Below are positions 8,319 to 16,786 of a stretch of 64,000 nucleotides of DNA, in pieces. The notes beneath the pieces are model-generated. The model worked only from the letters and a program-made list of their open reading frames with translations, ran no database searches and was not told where the DNA came from. The DNA is from Dehalococcoidia bacterium (lineage in GTDB: Bacteria > Chloroflexota > Dehalococcoidia > Lucifugimonadales > Lucifugimonadaceae). The DNA lies in the NCBI GenBank assembly GCA_028285005.1, contig JANQQP010000043.1, forward strand, positions 62,001-126,000. The letters are read 5' to 3'. Within the stretch, counting starts at the first letter, position 1, and every line of letters begins with the position of its first letter. A program made the position numbers and the translations under genes.

Positions 8319-9665
8319 CTGGACACGATATCGGCGACTGAACTCTGGGTTGCGGCGCTCGGGCAGCTTGAGGTCGAGATTCCGCGACCGAATTTTGAGA
8401 CATGGTTGAGGAACACGTCCGCGCACAGCGTTCGCGATGGCGTGTTGACGGTCTCGACGCCGAACGCGTTTACCGCCGAGATGCTGGAGAAGCGGCTTTC
8501 TGTGTCTATAGAGCGGGCGGTCGAGCAGGTGGCGAAGGAGCCGCTCGAAGTCAGGTTCGCGGTCCGAGACACAGGTGGTTTCGCTACGGCCACGGACGGA
8601 CGTTCCGAAGCAAATGGTGAAGACACTTCGGATGAACCTGTGCGCAGCATTTCGCCTTCGCGCTTCATCCCTGAGTTCACCTTTGAGCGTTATGTAGCAG
8701 GGCCATCGAATCAGCTCGCTCATGCGGCGGCATTGCAGGTGGCCGAGTCCCCAGGTTCGGCCTTCAACCCGCTCTATATCTACTCGTCTGTTGGACTTGG
8801 TAAAACGCACCTCTTGCACGCGATCGGACACGCGATCTCTGCGCAAGGCAAAGCGGTGATGTACGTAAGCGCCGAGCGGTTCACGAATGAGTACATTCGG
8901 GCGATTCGGGATGGCAAGACCGAGGAGTTCAGGTCTCGCTACAGGGGTGTGGATGCGCTGCTGGTGGACGATATCCAGTTCATCACGAGCAAGCCGCAGA
9001 CGCAGGAAGGCTTTTTCCACACTTTCAACGAACTGCATATGTCTGGCAGGCAGGTGGTGATTTCGGGCGACTTGCCTGCGGAGAGGATCAATCTTGAGCA
9101 GCGGATTCAATCGAGGCTGGCTGGTGGATTGATCGTGGATATTCAGCCGCCGGACTACGAGACTCGCTACGCAATCATTGAACGAAAGGCTGCTAGCCGT
9201 GGCTGCTCAATGCCTGCAAAAGTGCTGGAGGTGCTCGCTGCGGCGCCTGTGGAGAGTGTGCGTGACCTAGAGGGCGGACTGAACCGGGTCATCGCGTTCT
9301 CACAGCTCACGCGTGCGCAGATCGATGTCGAGCTCGCTGAGAAGGCGTTGGAGAGCATCGGATCGAAGAAGCCGAAGCAGTTCCCGGAGCCCGAGGCCGT
9401 GATTGCGGCGGTTGCCGCGCACACGGGAGTCCCTGAGTCTTCGATAACTGGGAACAGGCGGGACAGGCGGACCTCTTCAGCCCGCAGGCTGGCTGCTTAT
9501 CTGCTGCGTGAAGAGAGCAAGCTGACGGCGACAGGCGCTGGCGAGGCGCTCGGCGGCAAGGACCACTCGAGCGTGCTGTACGCGCTAAAGAAGTTCGAGC
9601 AGGAGCAGGCCGATTCAGCGGATGTGCGAAAGCTGACGGCCGAGGTGCGGGCGGCGCTGAGGTAG
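8319..9665 (+). CDS. dnaA: Chromosomal replication initiator protein DnaA (non-standard start codon)
   Basis: The AAA+ initiator that opens the replication origin. Walker A is GLGKTHLL, Walker B is LLVDDIQF, and the domain IV DNA-binding signature is GGKDHSSVLYA near the C-terminus. Domain I homology (ELWVAALGQLE...RPNFETWLRNTS) runs upstream of the first in-frame TTG at 8406, so that start would cut domain I. The frame is open only from 8310, just after TAG at 8307. No ATG, GTG or TTG occurs between 8310 and the essential tryptophan at 8346. CTG at 8319, 5 nt after AGGGGG, is the best candidate; ATA at 8328 is the alternative. From CTG the protein has 448 residues. dnaN does not follow. Confidence 0.93.
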   Translation: MDTISATELWVAALGQLEVEIPRPNFETWLRNTSAHSVRDGVLTVSTPNAFTAEMLEKRLSVSIERAVEQVAKEPLEVRFAVRDTGGFATATDGRSEANGEDTSDEPVRSISPSRFIPEFTFERYVAGPSNQLAHAAALQVAESPGSAFNPLYIYSSVGLGKTHLLHAIGHAISAQGKAVMYVSAERFTNEYIRAIRDGKTEEFRSRYRGVDALLVDDIQFITSKPQTQEGFFHTFNELHMSGRQVVISGDLPAERINLEQRIQSRLAGGLIVDIQPPDYETRYAIIERKAASRGCSMPAKVLEVLAAAPVESVRDLEGGLNRVIAFSQLTRAQIDVELAEKALESIGSKKPKQFPEPEAVIAAVAAHTGVPESSITGNRRDRRTSSARRLAAYLLREESKLTATGAGEALGGKDHSSVLYALKKFEQEQADSADVRKLTAEVRAALR

Positions 9666-9693
9666 GTGACGTCGGCAACTGCGGCCGAAATCA

Positions 9694-9716
9694 CCCTCTC
9701 CCGTCAAGGGAGAGGG
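9694..9716. terminator. Perfect 9-bp hairpin after dnaA
   Basis: CCCTCTCCC (9694-9702), loop GTCAA, then GGGAGAGGG (9708-9716), 28 nt after the dnaA stop. It lacks a U-tract. This type of hairpin is a common dispersed intergenic repeat, and it may end transcription of dnaA. Confidence 0.45.
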
Positions 9717-9721
9717 GAGTG

Positions 9722-9746
9722 CCACCTTTCGACAGGCTCAGGGTGG
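9722..9746. repeat. Short dispersed repeat B (CTTTCGACAGGCTCAGG core)
   Basis: CCACC...GGTGG ends enclose the core TTTCGACAGGCTCA. The same core occurs, in either orientation, at 15247-15291, 15407-15432 and 21621-21650. It sits directly beside a copy of repeat A between convergent genes. Confidence 0.7.
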
Positions 9747-9753
9747 CGGCCTT

Positions 9754-9835
9754 GTGTCATTCTGAACTTGATTCAGAATCTCTCGTTCGACCATGGATCC
9801 ATGGTCAGATCCCTCCGCGATGGTCGGGATGACAC
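9754..9835. repeat. Dispersed fold-back repeat A, copy 1
   Basis: An 82-bp element with perfect 7-bp ends GTGTCAT/ATGACAC. An internal palindrome ATTCTGAA-CTTGA-TTCAGAAT lies near its left end, and GGTCAGATCCCTCCGCG in its right half. Related copies lie at 15311-15388, 58038-58115 and 59065-59143, all in the same orientation. It lies between the convergent dnaA and enolase-type genes. Confidence 0.8.
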
Positions 9836-9862
9836 ATTAACGGCTTGAAATCAGACGGTCTG

Positions 9863-11044
9863 TCACTCCTCCCAGCGACGGCCTCTTAGTTCGACCATGA
9901 CCGGGTCTACGCGGCCGCCCAGGCCGGGGCCGTCCGGGATGATGAACTCACCGTCCTTGATCTCTTCGAACGGCTCCATCACTTCCCTGCGCCACTCCGC
10001 CTCGTAAACGGCGTGCTCAAGTGGCAGGACGTTTTCGAAGGCCGCTGTGGCGTGCGCGCTTGCGAGTAGAGAGAGCGGGCCCGACGGGCAGTGCATCGAG
10101 ACCGATCCGGCGTGGTCTGGCTCAAGCTCCATACCGATGCGGTACGCCTCGACCGGTCCGCCGCAGAACTTCACATCCGGCATCACGATGTCCAGCACAT
10201 CCTCGTCGATCAGCCGCTTGAAGATGTCGACGCCGTAGCCCATCTCGGCACCCGCATTCGGCAGTGGTGACTTGTCATGGATCTGACGCATTGCGCCCAT
10301 CTCATCGATAGGATCGACCGGCTCTTCGTACCAGCCGACACCGGCCGCAGCCAGTTCGTCACCAAGCGCAAAAGCCGAGTTCAGGTCGAAGCGGGAATGG
10401 CAGTCGACGTAAAGGGTGCGATCGGGTCCGACGGCATCTTTCGCCGCCCTGATCCGCTCAAGTCCGGCTTCTGCGCAGTGCGGCAAGCCTTCTTGTTGAT
10501 GCGGAGCTCTGCACTCATCGAATGGAGCGCATTTCGCGGTTGTGAAGCCCTCCTGCATGGCCCGCTCTGCCATTTGTGTGAAAGAGTCCGGAGACCGATC
10601 GACCGGGCCGTTGTCGTCCGGCAGCATGGAGCGGTTGATGTTGGCGTAGAGGCGGACCTTCCCGGCGGCATCGCCGTCGTGGCCATGTTGCTGCCTGATG
10701 AATGCATGCAGCGGTAGGTTGGCACGCTTCGCAAGCGCGTCTGCGACGGCGCAGCGAAGGCCGCTGACGGCAGTCGCGAGAAGCACGTTCTCCTCGAGGG
10801 CATTGGGCGTGAGGCCGTTGAGCGTCAGCACATCCTCGTCTGACGAGACCTGTTCGCCGCGGAGCTTGTTTGCCAGGCGTGCCACGACGGGCGCGACCTC
10901 CCGATGGAGCTGTGTCGAGGTGATCTCACCGGATCCGTACGTCTCGTCTGCGTCTTCGAGAACGAATGAGACCCAGTTGGTGTTGCCGCGGACATGGATG
11001 GTCTGGAAGTGCAGTTTGGTCGGCTTGAACCAGAGTTCTGGCAT
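9863..11044 (-). CDS. Enolase-superfamily (mandelate racemase/muconate lactonizing-type) enzyme, paralog 2
   Basis: A divergent member of 393 residues. Metal ligands are D214 (VDCHSR), E240/E241 (WYEEPVDP) and E267 (NAGAEMG). The general bases are less standard than in its neighbours: K171 in TTAKCAPFD, a lysine K292 directly after the strand-7 aspartate (MPDVKFCGG), and H318 in MHCPSGP. The pattern M-P-D-V-K-[FY]-C-G-G marks a subgroup distinct from paralogs 1, 3 and 4. The N-terminal capping domain starts without the usual M-K-I-T, reading MPELWFKPTKLHFQTI. GGAG lies 5 nt before the ATG. The substrate is unknown; a carboxylate sugar derivative is likely. Confidence 0.83.
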   Translation of the reverse strand: MPELWFKPTKLHFQTIHVRGNTNWVSFVLEDADETYGSGEITSTQLHREVAPVVARLANKLRGEQVSSDEDVLTLNGLTPNALEENVLLATAVSGLRCAVADALAKRANLPLHAFIRQQHGHDGDAAGKVRLYANINRSMLPDDNGPVDRSPDSFTQMAERAMQEGFTTAKCAPFDECRAPHQQEGLPHCAEAGLERIRAAKDAVGPDRTLYVDCHSRFDLNSAFALGDELAAAGVGWYEEPVDPIDEMGAMRQIHDKSPLPNAGAEMGYGVDIFKRLIDEDVLDIVMPDVKFCGGPVEAYRIGMELEPDHAGSVSMHCPSGPLSLLASAHATAAFENVLPLEHAVYEAEWRREVMEPFEEIKDGEFIIPDGPGLGGRVDPVMVELRGRRWEE

Positions 11045-11101
11045 TTTTTCTCCGTGATGTTTCGAGGACAGCGTTAACGAACCTGCAAAGCCGGGGTCCG
11101 G

Positions 11102-11731
11102 TTAGCGGATTCTACGGAACAGGTAGGCGAACGCGGGCTTCGTGTATCTGATGCCTCGACCCCTATCGCGCAGGCTTTCCTGTGTGAACTCGACCGGATT
11201 GGCCGGCTGAAGGTACTGGTCCAGGTCTGTTTCTTTGATCGAAAAGCGCTCACCTCTGCGCGTGACCGCGGCAACGAGTTCGAAGTCTGAATCCAGGACT
11301 GCCATCGAAGCGTCGCCGTGGCTATCGTTTGCCAGGAGCAGCCCGCCGATACGGAGGTATTTCGAGCAAGCAGTTGAGATGAATCCAGCGTACTGCGAGA
11401 TCAGCAGATCGAAGCTGCCTAAGGGTTCGTCGATCGGATCGTCGTAGCTCTGGTGGTGAAAGCCGATCTCCGGGGCCTCCGCGTACTCCTTGCGTGACTC
11501 GATGTATGGCGCGAGCAACTCGTCCTGGAAGAACTTCGGAGTCCTGCGGTCTGTGTCTACGTAGACGACCGAGGGAATGACGAACGACGGCGAGATGTGG
11601 ACGAAGCTGCCTGGATAGAGAGCGCGCTTGACGTCGAAGCGAACCGCGACCTTGCGAAAAAGTTCGACCCTCTCATCCTGCTTGTCTATGAAGAAGCGCT
11701 TGTAGAGGTTGGGAGGGTCTGGAATCGGCAT
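11102..11731 (-). CDS. Protein of unknown function, possible methyltransferase-like Rossmann fold
   Basis: A 209-residue soluble protein that I do not recognise. The order of motifs is reminiscent of class I methyltransferases. RALYPGSFVHISPSFVIP could be the first strand and loop, VVYVDTDRRTPKFFQ resembles strand 2 with an acidic end, and FDLLISQYAGFISTACSKYLRIGGLLLANDSHGDA resembles strand 4, helix and strand 5. However, the glycine-rich SAM loop is poorly formed. It begins 3 nt after the stop of the upstream membrane-protein gene, so the two are probably one operon. Confidence 0.5.
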   Translation of the reverse strand: MPIPDPPNLYKRFFIDKQDERVELFRKVAVRFDVKRALYPGSFVHISPSFVIPSVVYVDTDRRTPKFFQDELLAPYIESRKEYAEAPEIGFHHQSYDDPIDEPLGSFDLLISQYAGFISTACSKYLRIGGLLLANDSHGDASMAVLDSDFELVAAVTRRGERFSIKETDLDQYLQPANPVEFTQESLRDRGRGIRYTKPAFAYLFRRIR

Positions 11732-11734
11732 TAG

Positions 11735-12298
11735 CTAGCTGTCGAAAACGGCTTCAGCGAGAGCCTGGACTAGAGCACGGCACCCTGGAACCGGCTCGCA
11801 AATCACCAGTGCCTCCCCCGCCGCCAGTCCTTCCCATTCGCCTGATAGCTGCTGCCATTGGGCTGCGCGAAATGCCACAGGACTGCCTCCGGTGAGTTTC
11901 TGCCCGTCCATCGGGATCAGAATACTCGCATCGGTGCCTTCAAAGGTTCCATTAAGCACTCTCACTCGGCCGTCGACGACGTCTCTCTCGATCACAAAGC
12001 CTGTCGATTCTGCAACCTGCACGGTGACCTGGGGCACTTCGGACTCTGAGTCCGAGCCGAACCAGTCGGTGACCGCTCCGATCAACAGCGCTCCGACGAT
12101 GAGCACGAGTACGACAACGATGGCGATAGCTTGCGACATCCCGGCCGGTCCCTTCGGAGGTCTCGGTCCGGGAGTGCGACGCCACAGGTGGCGCGGACGG
12201 AACGATCCGAATCGGTGTGGGTACTGAGCACCACCACCTCCGGGGTGCAGCAGGATGCCAGGCGTTATCGCTGTGGTTGTACTCGGGGCGTATGTCAT
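11735..12298 (-). CDS. Single-pass membrane protein of unknown function
   Basis: 187 residues with one strong transmembrane helix (AIAIVVVLVLIVGALLIGAV, about residues 57-76), preceded by a Pro/Gly/Arg-rich segment. The soluble part of about 105 residues that follows shows two cysteines near its end (ICEPVPGC). Start choice is open: ATG at 12298 gives the whole Pro-rich leader, whereas M54 (MSQAIAIV) would leave the helix as a signal-anchor. It is followed after 3 nt by the unknown 209-residue protein. No family was recognised. Confidence 0.55.
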   Translation of the reverse strand: MTYAPSTTTAITPGILLHPGGGGAQYPHRFGSFRPRHLWRRTPGPRPPKGPAGMSQAIAIVVVLVLIVGALLIGAVTDWFGSDSESEVPQVTVQVAESTGFVIERDVVDGRVRVLNGTFEGTDASILIPMDGQKLTGGSPVAFRAAQWQQLSGEWEGLAAGEALVICEPVPGCRALVQALAEAVFDS

Positions 12299-12353
12299 AG
12301 GCCTTCGGAAAGCTATTTATGCCGAGGCGATTCTTGTCGGGACCGGCCGCTGC

Positions 12354-13511
12354 CTATAGCTCCACCCGGTTGGCGTTCAGGTAGTCCATGTTCATTTCGA
12401 TCCCGATCCCCGGCGTCTCTGGCATCTTGAGCGTGCCATTCGAGTTGTCGAGCGGTGTTTGGATGAACTGGTTGTAAGTGCTCAGATCGGCGTTGGAAGT
12501 CTCGACCCGATAGAAGTTTGGCACAGTCATCATTACGTGGGCGCCGGCGAGAACGTTGATCGGTCCGCTCGCGTCGTGCGGTGACACCGGTATGTAGTAG
12601 GTCTCCGCCTGCGCCGCGATCTTCTTGAGTTCGGTGATGCCTCCGGTCCATGTGACATCAGGCATTACGTAGTCGGCGAGCTTGTTCTCGAAGACCTGCA
12701 CAAACTCCCAGCGCGTGTGGAGCCGTTCGCCGATCGAGATGGGCACATTGACCTTCTCTCTCACCTGATCGAGCGCGTGATAGCTCTCGACCGGCACCGG
12801 CTCTTCAAACCAGTCGATCTGGCCCGCGTCTTCGAGTGAGTCACATAGACGGATCGCTGTCGGCACGTTGAAGCGGCCGTGGGCGTCGATCAGGATCTCG
12901 ATGTCAGGCCCGGCGAACTCGCGGGCGGCGGCTGTGATCTCGTCTGCGATGTGCTGTCCCTTCCGGCTCATTGCTCCGTCGAGATAGCCGTCATTGCGGC
13001 TCTTCGGGTTTTCGAGATGCGGAAACGGGTCGAATTTCATAGCGGTGTGGCCGGAATCGACGATCTTGCGCACCTCTTCCTCGACGCGCTCTCGCCAGTT
13101 TTCGTCGTTCCATCCGGTCTGGTCAGGGTGTGTGTAGAGCGCGATATCGTCGCGCAGCTTTCCGCCGAGTAGCTCGTAGACAGGTTTGCCGAGCTGCTTG
13201 CCGCGGATGTCCCAGAGTGCGATGTCGACGCCCGAAACGACGTGGCTGGTGGCGCCTCGGGAGCCCATGTAGGTGAAGCTGCGGAAGACCTTGTGCCAGA
13301 TGCGTTCGATCTGAGACGGGTCTTCGCCGACGATCAGCTCATTGAGGCCCCGGATGATGCCAGCGACGGCCCGGTTGGCGACAAGCGTGGTGGTCGTGAT
13401 CTCACCCCAGCCGGTGATGCCTTCATCTGTCTGCACCTCCACGAAGAAGTACTCGCCCCAGAAGGTGCCTTCGACCTTGACGAGCCAGGGATTAACAGCA
13501 GTGATTTTCAA
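12354..13511 (-). CDS. Enolase-superfamily (mandelate racemase/muconate lactonizing-type) enzyme, paralog 3
   Basis: 385 residues with every expected active-site position: K159 in AMKFDPF, metal ligands D209 (LIDAHGRF), E236 (WFEEPVP) and E262 (IGERL), and the His-Asp dyad D285 (MPDVTWTGG) and H312 (SPHDASGP). The K-F-D-P-F motif is common in galactonate/mannonate-dehydratase-like (RspA-like) members, so an acid-sugar dehydratase is likely; the exact substrate is not predictable. The start is TTG at 13511, giving M-K-I-T-A-V-N-P-W-L-V, with GGAA 7 nt upstream. A near-identical copy of this start region is found at 15166-15204. Confidence 0.9.
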   Translation of the reverse strand: MKITAVNPWLVKVEGTFWGEYFFVEVQTDEGITGWGEITTTTLVANRAVAGIIRGLNELIVGEDPSQIERIWHKVFRSFTYMGSRGATSHVVSGVDIALWDIRGKQLGKPVYELLGGKLRDDIALYTHPDQTGWNDENWRERVEEEVRKIVDSGHTAMKFDPFPHLENPKSRNDGYLDGAMSRKGQHIADEITAAAREFAGPDIEILIDAHGRFNVPTAIRLCDSLEDAGQIDWFEEPVPVESYHALDQVREKVNVPISIGERLHTRWEFVQVFENKLADYVMPDVTWTGGITELKKIAAQAETYYIPVSPHDASGPINVLAGAHVMMTVPNFYRVETSNADLSTYNQFIQTPLDNSNGTLKMPETPGIGIEMNMDYLNANRVEL

Positions 13512-13663
13512 GTTTTTGTTCCATATTCAGGTTTTTAAAGAAGGTGGAGTGTGCAGATGAAGACAGCACTCTAGCCATCGATGTGAACTCACCTGTGTGA
13601 CAAACTGTGTCGGCCGAGTGAGGAGCCAAGACCCCAACCCTACGGATAATCGCAGGTGACTTC

Positions 13664-15169
13664 ATGCTCAAGCTCAGAGTTCTAGTCGCAACCGCCGCTG
13701 CCCTGACAGCGATTGCCGCATGCACAGCCGAAAATCAGCCGACTGTGGTCAATCCCAACTCGGACGCGACCGTCGTGGCGGCTGTTGTCAGCACTTTACA
13801 GGCCGAATCTGATGTTGAGTCAATAGTCGCGACTGCGATTGCCGAAGGTCTAGCTAGCCTCCCGACTGCAGTGCCCTTGCCGACAGCCGAACCGACAGCG
13901 ACGAGCGTACCTCCAACACCTGCCCCAACGCCGCCACCGCTTCCGCCACCCGAACCCACCCCGGTTCCTTCGCCTACGGCGACCGCCACTGCCACATCAA
14001 CACCTGAACCGACTCCAACGCCTGTTCCTACTGCCACGCCCTTCAGTCTCGAGTCCCTTGTTTCCGCAGTAGGTGATTCTGTGGTGCGAATACAGACTGA
14101 ATACGGCTCAGGGTCGGGCGTGGTAGTGAAGACCGACGAGGATGGCACGGCTTACGTTCTGACCAACAGTCATGTAATCGATCTCGCGAGGTTTGTCCAA
14201 GTGACTGTCCGCGAAGTTGAAGAGCACGCAGCTTCTGTCCTGAATATCGACCTGATGCGAGATCTCGCTGTGGTCACCATCTGCTGCGACTCCACACTGG
14301 CGGCCGTGCCTATTGCTGACAGCGCGGGGATTGGCAACTCGGTCGTGGCAATGGGTTATCCGCTCGGCTTCACATCACTGCGGGTCAGTTCGGGAGTGAT
14401 ATCGGGCAAACAGGTAGACGATTTTCGTAGGAGGGCTGAGGTTCAGACTGACGCAGCGATAAACCCAGGTAACAGCGGAGGTCCGCTTGTCCTTGATGAC
14501 GGATCCATTGCCGGGCTAAACACGTTCGTTCTCAGAGGTGGCAACGTCGAAGGTGTGGGATTCGCGATTGCCGCTGAAACGCTGGAAGAAGTGGTGCCCG
14601 GATTGCTTGCCGACAGACTCAGCTACGTCCCACCGAGCCTCGAGCTTCATCCAATCCTTCAAGATGGCATCTTCAGGAACGATAAGTGGGATTATGAGCT
14701 AGCTATCCCTCCGGGATGGAGGCCGAGGGTTGTCGACGAGGACTTTGTGAGTTTCGCTCCGTTCCGTAACAATGTTCAGGTATCCGTATCCACGATACCG
14801 ACCACCCCGGAGGAGTCGCTTGGCTCTCTGTTTGGCTATCTCCAGACTTTCACGCTGAGTCCAGCTCCCTGGTGGGACGACTTCAACATATTCGCAGAGG
14901 CCTCTATCGAGCGGGATGTCGATCATTTCGCCGGACACCTGTCATCGACGTTGCCAGGATGGGAGTTCAGATACCGCTACGAAACAGGCGGGAGAGCTTT
15001 CACTGGAATCACGCAATGGTTCTTGTACTGGTCCCTGGACGGGCCAGCCATACTGGAATTTTCGATGCAGATGCCAGAAAGGATCTGGTTGAACTCGGAG
15101 TACGATGATGAGCGGTACGTTCCGAGAGACATCCTGAGTTCGCTCGTATTCCGCGTCCTGCCGAGTTGA
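13664..15169 (+). CDS. HtrA-like trypsin-fold serine protease, lipoprotein
   Basis: An exported serine endopeptidase of 501 residues. The lipobox AIAAC gives C20. A long Pro/Thr-rich linker (about residues 66-125) tethers it. The S1C-type chymotrypsin fold follows with H170 (TNSHVI), D200 (MRDLAVV) and S271 (INPGNSGGPL). A C-terminal region of about 180 residues after the protease domain has no PDZ signature that I can recognise; it resembles a compact beta domain containing several W and Y residues (WWDDFNIF, WEFRYRYE). AGGTGA lies 6 nt before the ATG. The stop codon is inside the enolase-gene remnant that follows. It faces the convergent Gfo/Idh gene. Confidence 0.9.
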   Translation: MLKLRVLVATAAALTAIAACTAENQPTVVNPNSDATVVAAVVSTLQAESDVESIVATAIAEGLASLPTAVPLPTAEPTATSVPPTPAPTPPPLPPPEPTPVPSPTATATATSTPEPTPTPVPTATPFSLESLVSAVGDSVVRIQTEYGSGSGVVVKTDEDGTAYVLTNSHVIDLARFVQVTVREVEEHAASVLNIDLMRDLAVVTICCDSTLAAVPIADSAGIGNSVVAMGYPLGFTSLRVSSGVISGKQVDDFRRRAEVQTDAAINPGNSGGPLVLDDGSIAGLNTFVLRGGNVEGVGFAIAAETLEEVVPGLLADRLSYVPPSLELHPILQDGIFRNDKWDYELAIPPGWRPRVVDEDFVSFAPFRNNVQVSVSTIPTTPEESLGSLFGYLQTFTLSPAPWWDDFNIFAEASIERDVDHFAGHLSSTLPGWEFRYRYETGGRAFTGITQWFLYWSLDGPAILEFSMQMPERIWLNSEYDDERYVPRDILSSLVFRVLPS

Positions 15170-15204
15170 CGAGCCACGGATTGACGGCAGTGATTTTCAA
15201 GTTT
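15166..15204 (-). pseudogene. Remnant of the 5' end of a fifth enolase-superfamily gene
   Basis: On the minus strand this reads L-K-I-T-A-V-N-P-W-L-V-N, the first 11 residues of paralog 3 (13477-13515), after which similarity stops. Over 39 nt there are 4 differences at most, and those inside the shared codons are in third positions (GCT/GCC, GTT/GTC, CCC/CCG). The piece therefore derives from a gene that was once selected as protein. The stop codon of the upstream protease lies inside it. Confidence 0.6.
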
Positions 15205-15246
15205 GGTCTCCGTGGATTGGCCGTGCGATCAGCTTGGATCGTTGCT

Positions 15247-15291
15247 GCTGATGTTGCCACTCTGAGCCTGTCGAAGGGTGGCAACATCAGC
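15247..15291. repeat. Repeat B copy inside a perfect 14-bp hairpin
   Basis: GCTGATGTTGCCAC (15247-15260) and GTGGCAACATCAGC (15278-15291) are perfect inverted repeats around the loop TCTGAGCCTGTCGAAGG, which is the repeat B core on the other strand. It is a very stable structure between convergent genes and may act as a bidirectional terminator. Confidence 0.75.
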
Positions 15292-15310
15292 CGTCACGAC
15301 CGCCGCAGCC

Positions 15311-15388
15311 GTCATTCTGAACTCGATTCAGAATCTCCCGCTCGACCCGGGATCCACGGTCAGATCCCTCCGCGTTGGTCGGGATGAC
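15311..15388. repeat. Dispersed fold-back repeat A, copy 2
   Basis: 78 bp, ends GTCAT/ATGAC, internal ATTCTGAA-CTCGA-TTCAGAAT, then GGTCAGATCCCTCCGCG and GGTCGGGATGAC as in copy 1. It lies between the convergent protease and Gfo/Idh genes. Confidence 0.8.
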
Positions 15389-15406
15389 ACTTGAAAGCCG
15401 CACCTG

Positions 15407-15432
15407 CCATCCTGAGCTTATCGAAGGGGTGC
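15407..15432. repeat. Short dispersed repeat B, inverted copy
   Basis: CCATCCTGAGCTTATCGAAGG is the complement of the repeat B core with small changes. It lies 19 nt after repeat A copy 2, so the order B-A-B is found in this one intergenic region. Confidence 0.6.
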
Positions 15433-15444
15433 CCGCCGATTCCG

Positions 15445-16620
15445 CTACGCTCCCGCCGGCTTTGCCCTGTACTTCGCGTAGCGGTCATCGTTGATGAAGT
15501 CGTCGACCGCGATCTTCTCGCCGCCGAGGTCATTCGAGATGTTCGCAGCCAGCACCGCCGCCAGCGAGTTGATCGAGCTTTCGAAGGTGTTGCGAAGTAG
15601 TTCGGGCTTGCCGAGCGAGATTCCTTCGGCGAACGATTTCGACAGATCCGTTGTGCTGCTCGGTCCCATCGCAACGTCGTGCGGACCCTTCGAAACGACC
15701 TTCCGCACCTGGTCGATCGTCGGCTTGTCCTCCGGCGGCCAGTCGCCGTCGAAGTGGTAGTCGACGAAATCGTCCTCCAGCTTGATGGTGCCGTGCGTCC
15801 AGATGATGCAGTCGAAGCGGCCGCCGTAGTAGGAGCGAGCGGGCTTGGTGAAGATGATCGTGCCCATTCCACCCTTCTTGAAGCCGTAGTCCACCGAGTA
15901 GTAGATCGGGTTGTCGCCCTCTGCGTCGTGCAACTCCGCGGGGCGCTCGACATAGTTGGCGCGCACCCACTCAACGTCGTCGTCCGACCAGTAGCGCATG
16001 ATGTCGGTCTGGTGGATGCCAGCCTCGACGATCGATGTGCCTGACCATGCCTTGTTGGCAGTCCAGACTCGATTGGCAGGTCCGCCCTGCTCTTCGGTGT
16101 GCGTGTGCTTCACTCCGTGGCCTTCCACGGCGCCCTCGGAGATCATCGTCATCGACGCAACCCACTTGTCGCTCAGGTAGTTGCGGATGTCGGTGTAGCC
16201 GGGGTGGTGGCGCATCTGGAAGCCGCACATCGACATGACTCCAGCCTCATTGATGGCGTCGTTCTGGCGCAGGACGTCTTCTAGCCACAGCGATTGCGGC
16301 TTCTCGGCGAATATGTGGATGCCTTTGCCCGCCGCGTACTCGATCTCGCCCTTGTGCTGGTTGGGCGGCATCACGAACCAGATGGCGTCGACGGATCCGC
16401 TGTCGACCATCTCCCGCACCGTTGAGAATTTCTCGACGCCTTCGTCACGGTAGTCGGCGACGAAACTGTTGATCTTCGATGCCTCGAGGTTTTCTGCGTA
16501 CGGGTCCGCCAGGGCTGCGAGGCTAACGACCTCTTCAGACTGGAGTTGCGTGAGCGAGCTGACGTGCTGGAGGCCTCGCTGGCCGATTCCGACGACTCCG
16601 ACTCGAAGCGGTCCGGGCAT
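15445..16620 (-). CDS. Gfo/Idh/MocA-family NAD(P)-dependent oxidoreductase
   Basis: A dehydrogenase-type enzyme of 391 residues acting on sugars, inositols or their derivatives. The Rossmann start is VGVVGIGQRGLQH (residues 7-19). The family signature is IFAEKPQSLW, with the catalytic EKP lysine, and the substrate-side motif is VEAGIHQTDIMRYW with the conserved His. ATG 16620 is chosen because the Rossmann strand follows at once and AAAGG lies upstream; the open frame continues further upstream only because it has no stop, across the divergent promoter region. It is divergent from enolase paralog 4, so the two may serve one pathway. Confidence 0.9.
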   Translation of the reverse strand: MPGPLRVGVVGIGQRGLQHVSSLTQLQSEEVVSLAALADPYAENLEASKINSFVADYRDEGVEKFSTVREMVDSGSVDAIWFVMPPNQHKGEIEYAAGKGIHIFAEKPQSLWLEDVLRQNDAINEAGVMSMCGFQMRHHPGYTDIRNYLSDKWVASMTMISEGAVEGHGVKHTHTEEQGGPANRVWTANKAWSGTSIVEAGIHQTDIMRYWSDDDVEWVRANYVERPAELHDAEGDNPIYYSVDYGFKKGGMGTIIFTKPARSYYGGRFDCIIWTHGTIKLEDDFVDYHFDGDWPPEDKPTIDQVRKVVSKGPHDVAMGPSSTTDLSKSFAEGISLGKPELLRNTFESSINSLAAVLAANISNDLGGEKIAVDDFINDDRYAKYRAKPAGA

Positions 16621-16786
16621 GTTGATTAGCCTTTCTGAAGGACTGATGCGTGGTGTGTTTGACGGGAGAAATCGCGAGAGCTGAGGTGCCGTCAATGCCG
16701 GGCTGCCGGAGTTTACACCTGACACCAAATGCGCAGCAGCATGCGAAGATGTGCATCGCAACGTAGATCTCCACGGAGCCACACCG

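Noticed and set aside
13735-14148. Gly/Val-rich 137-residue frame antisense to the protease gene
   Set aside because: It is the complement of the Pro/Thr-rich linker, hence repetitive but not a gene.
15009-15287. 92-residue frame holding K-I-T-A-V-N-P-W-L-V
   Set aside because: Only the 11 residues resembling an enolase paralog are meaningful. The rest runs through a repeat and antisense to the protease, so it is called a remnant.
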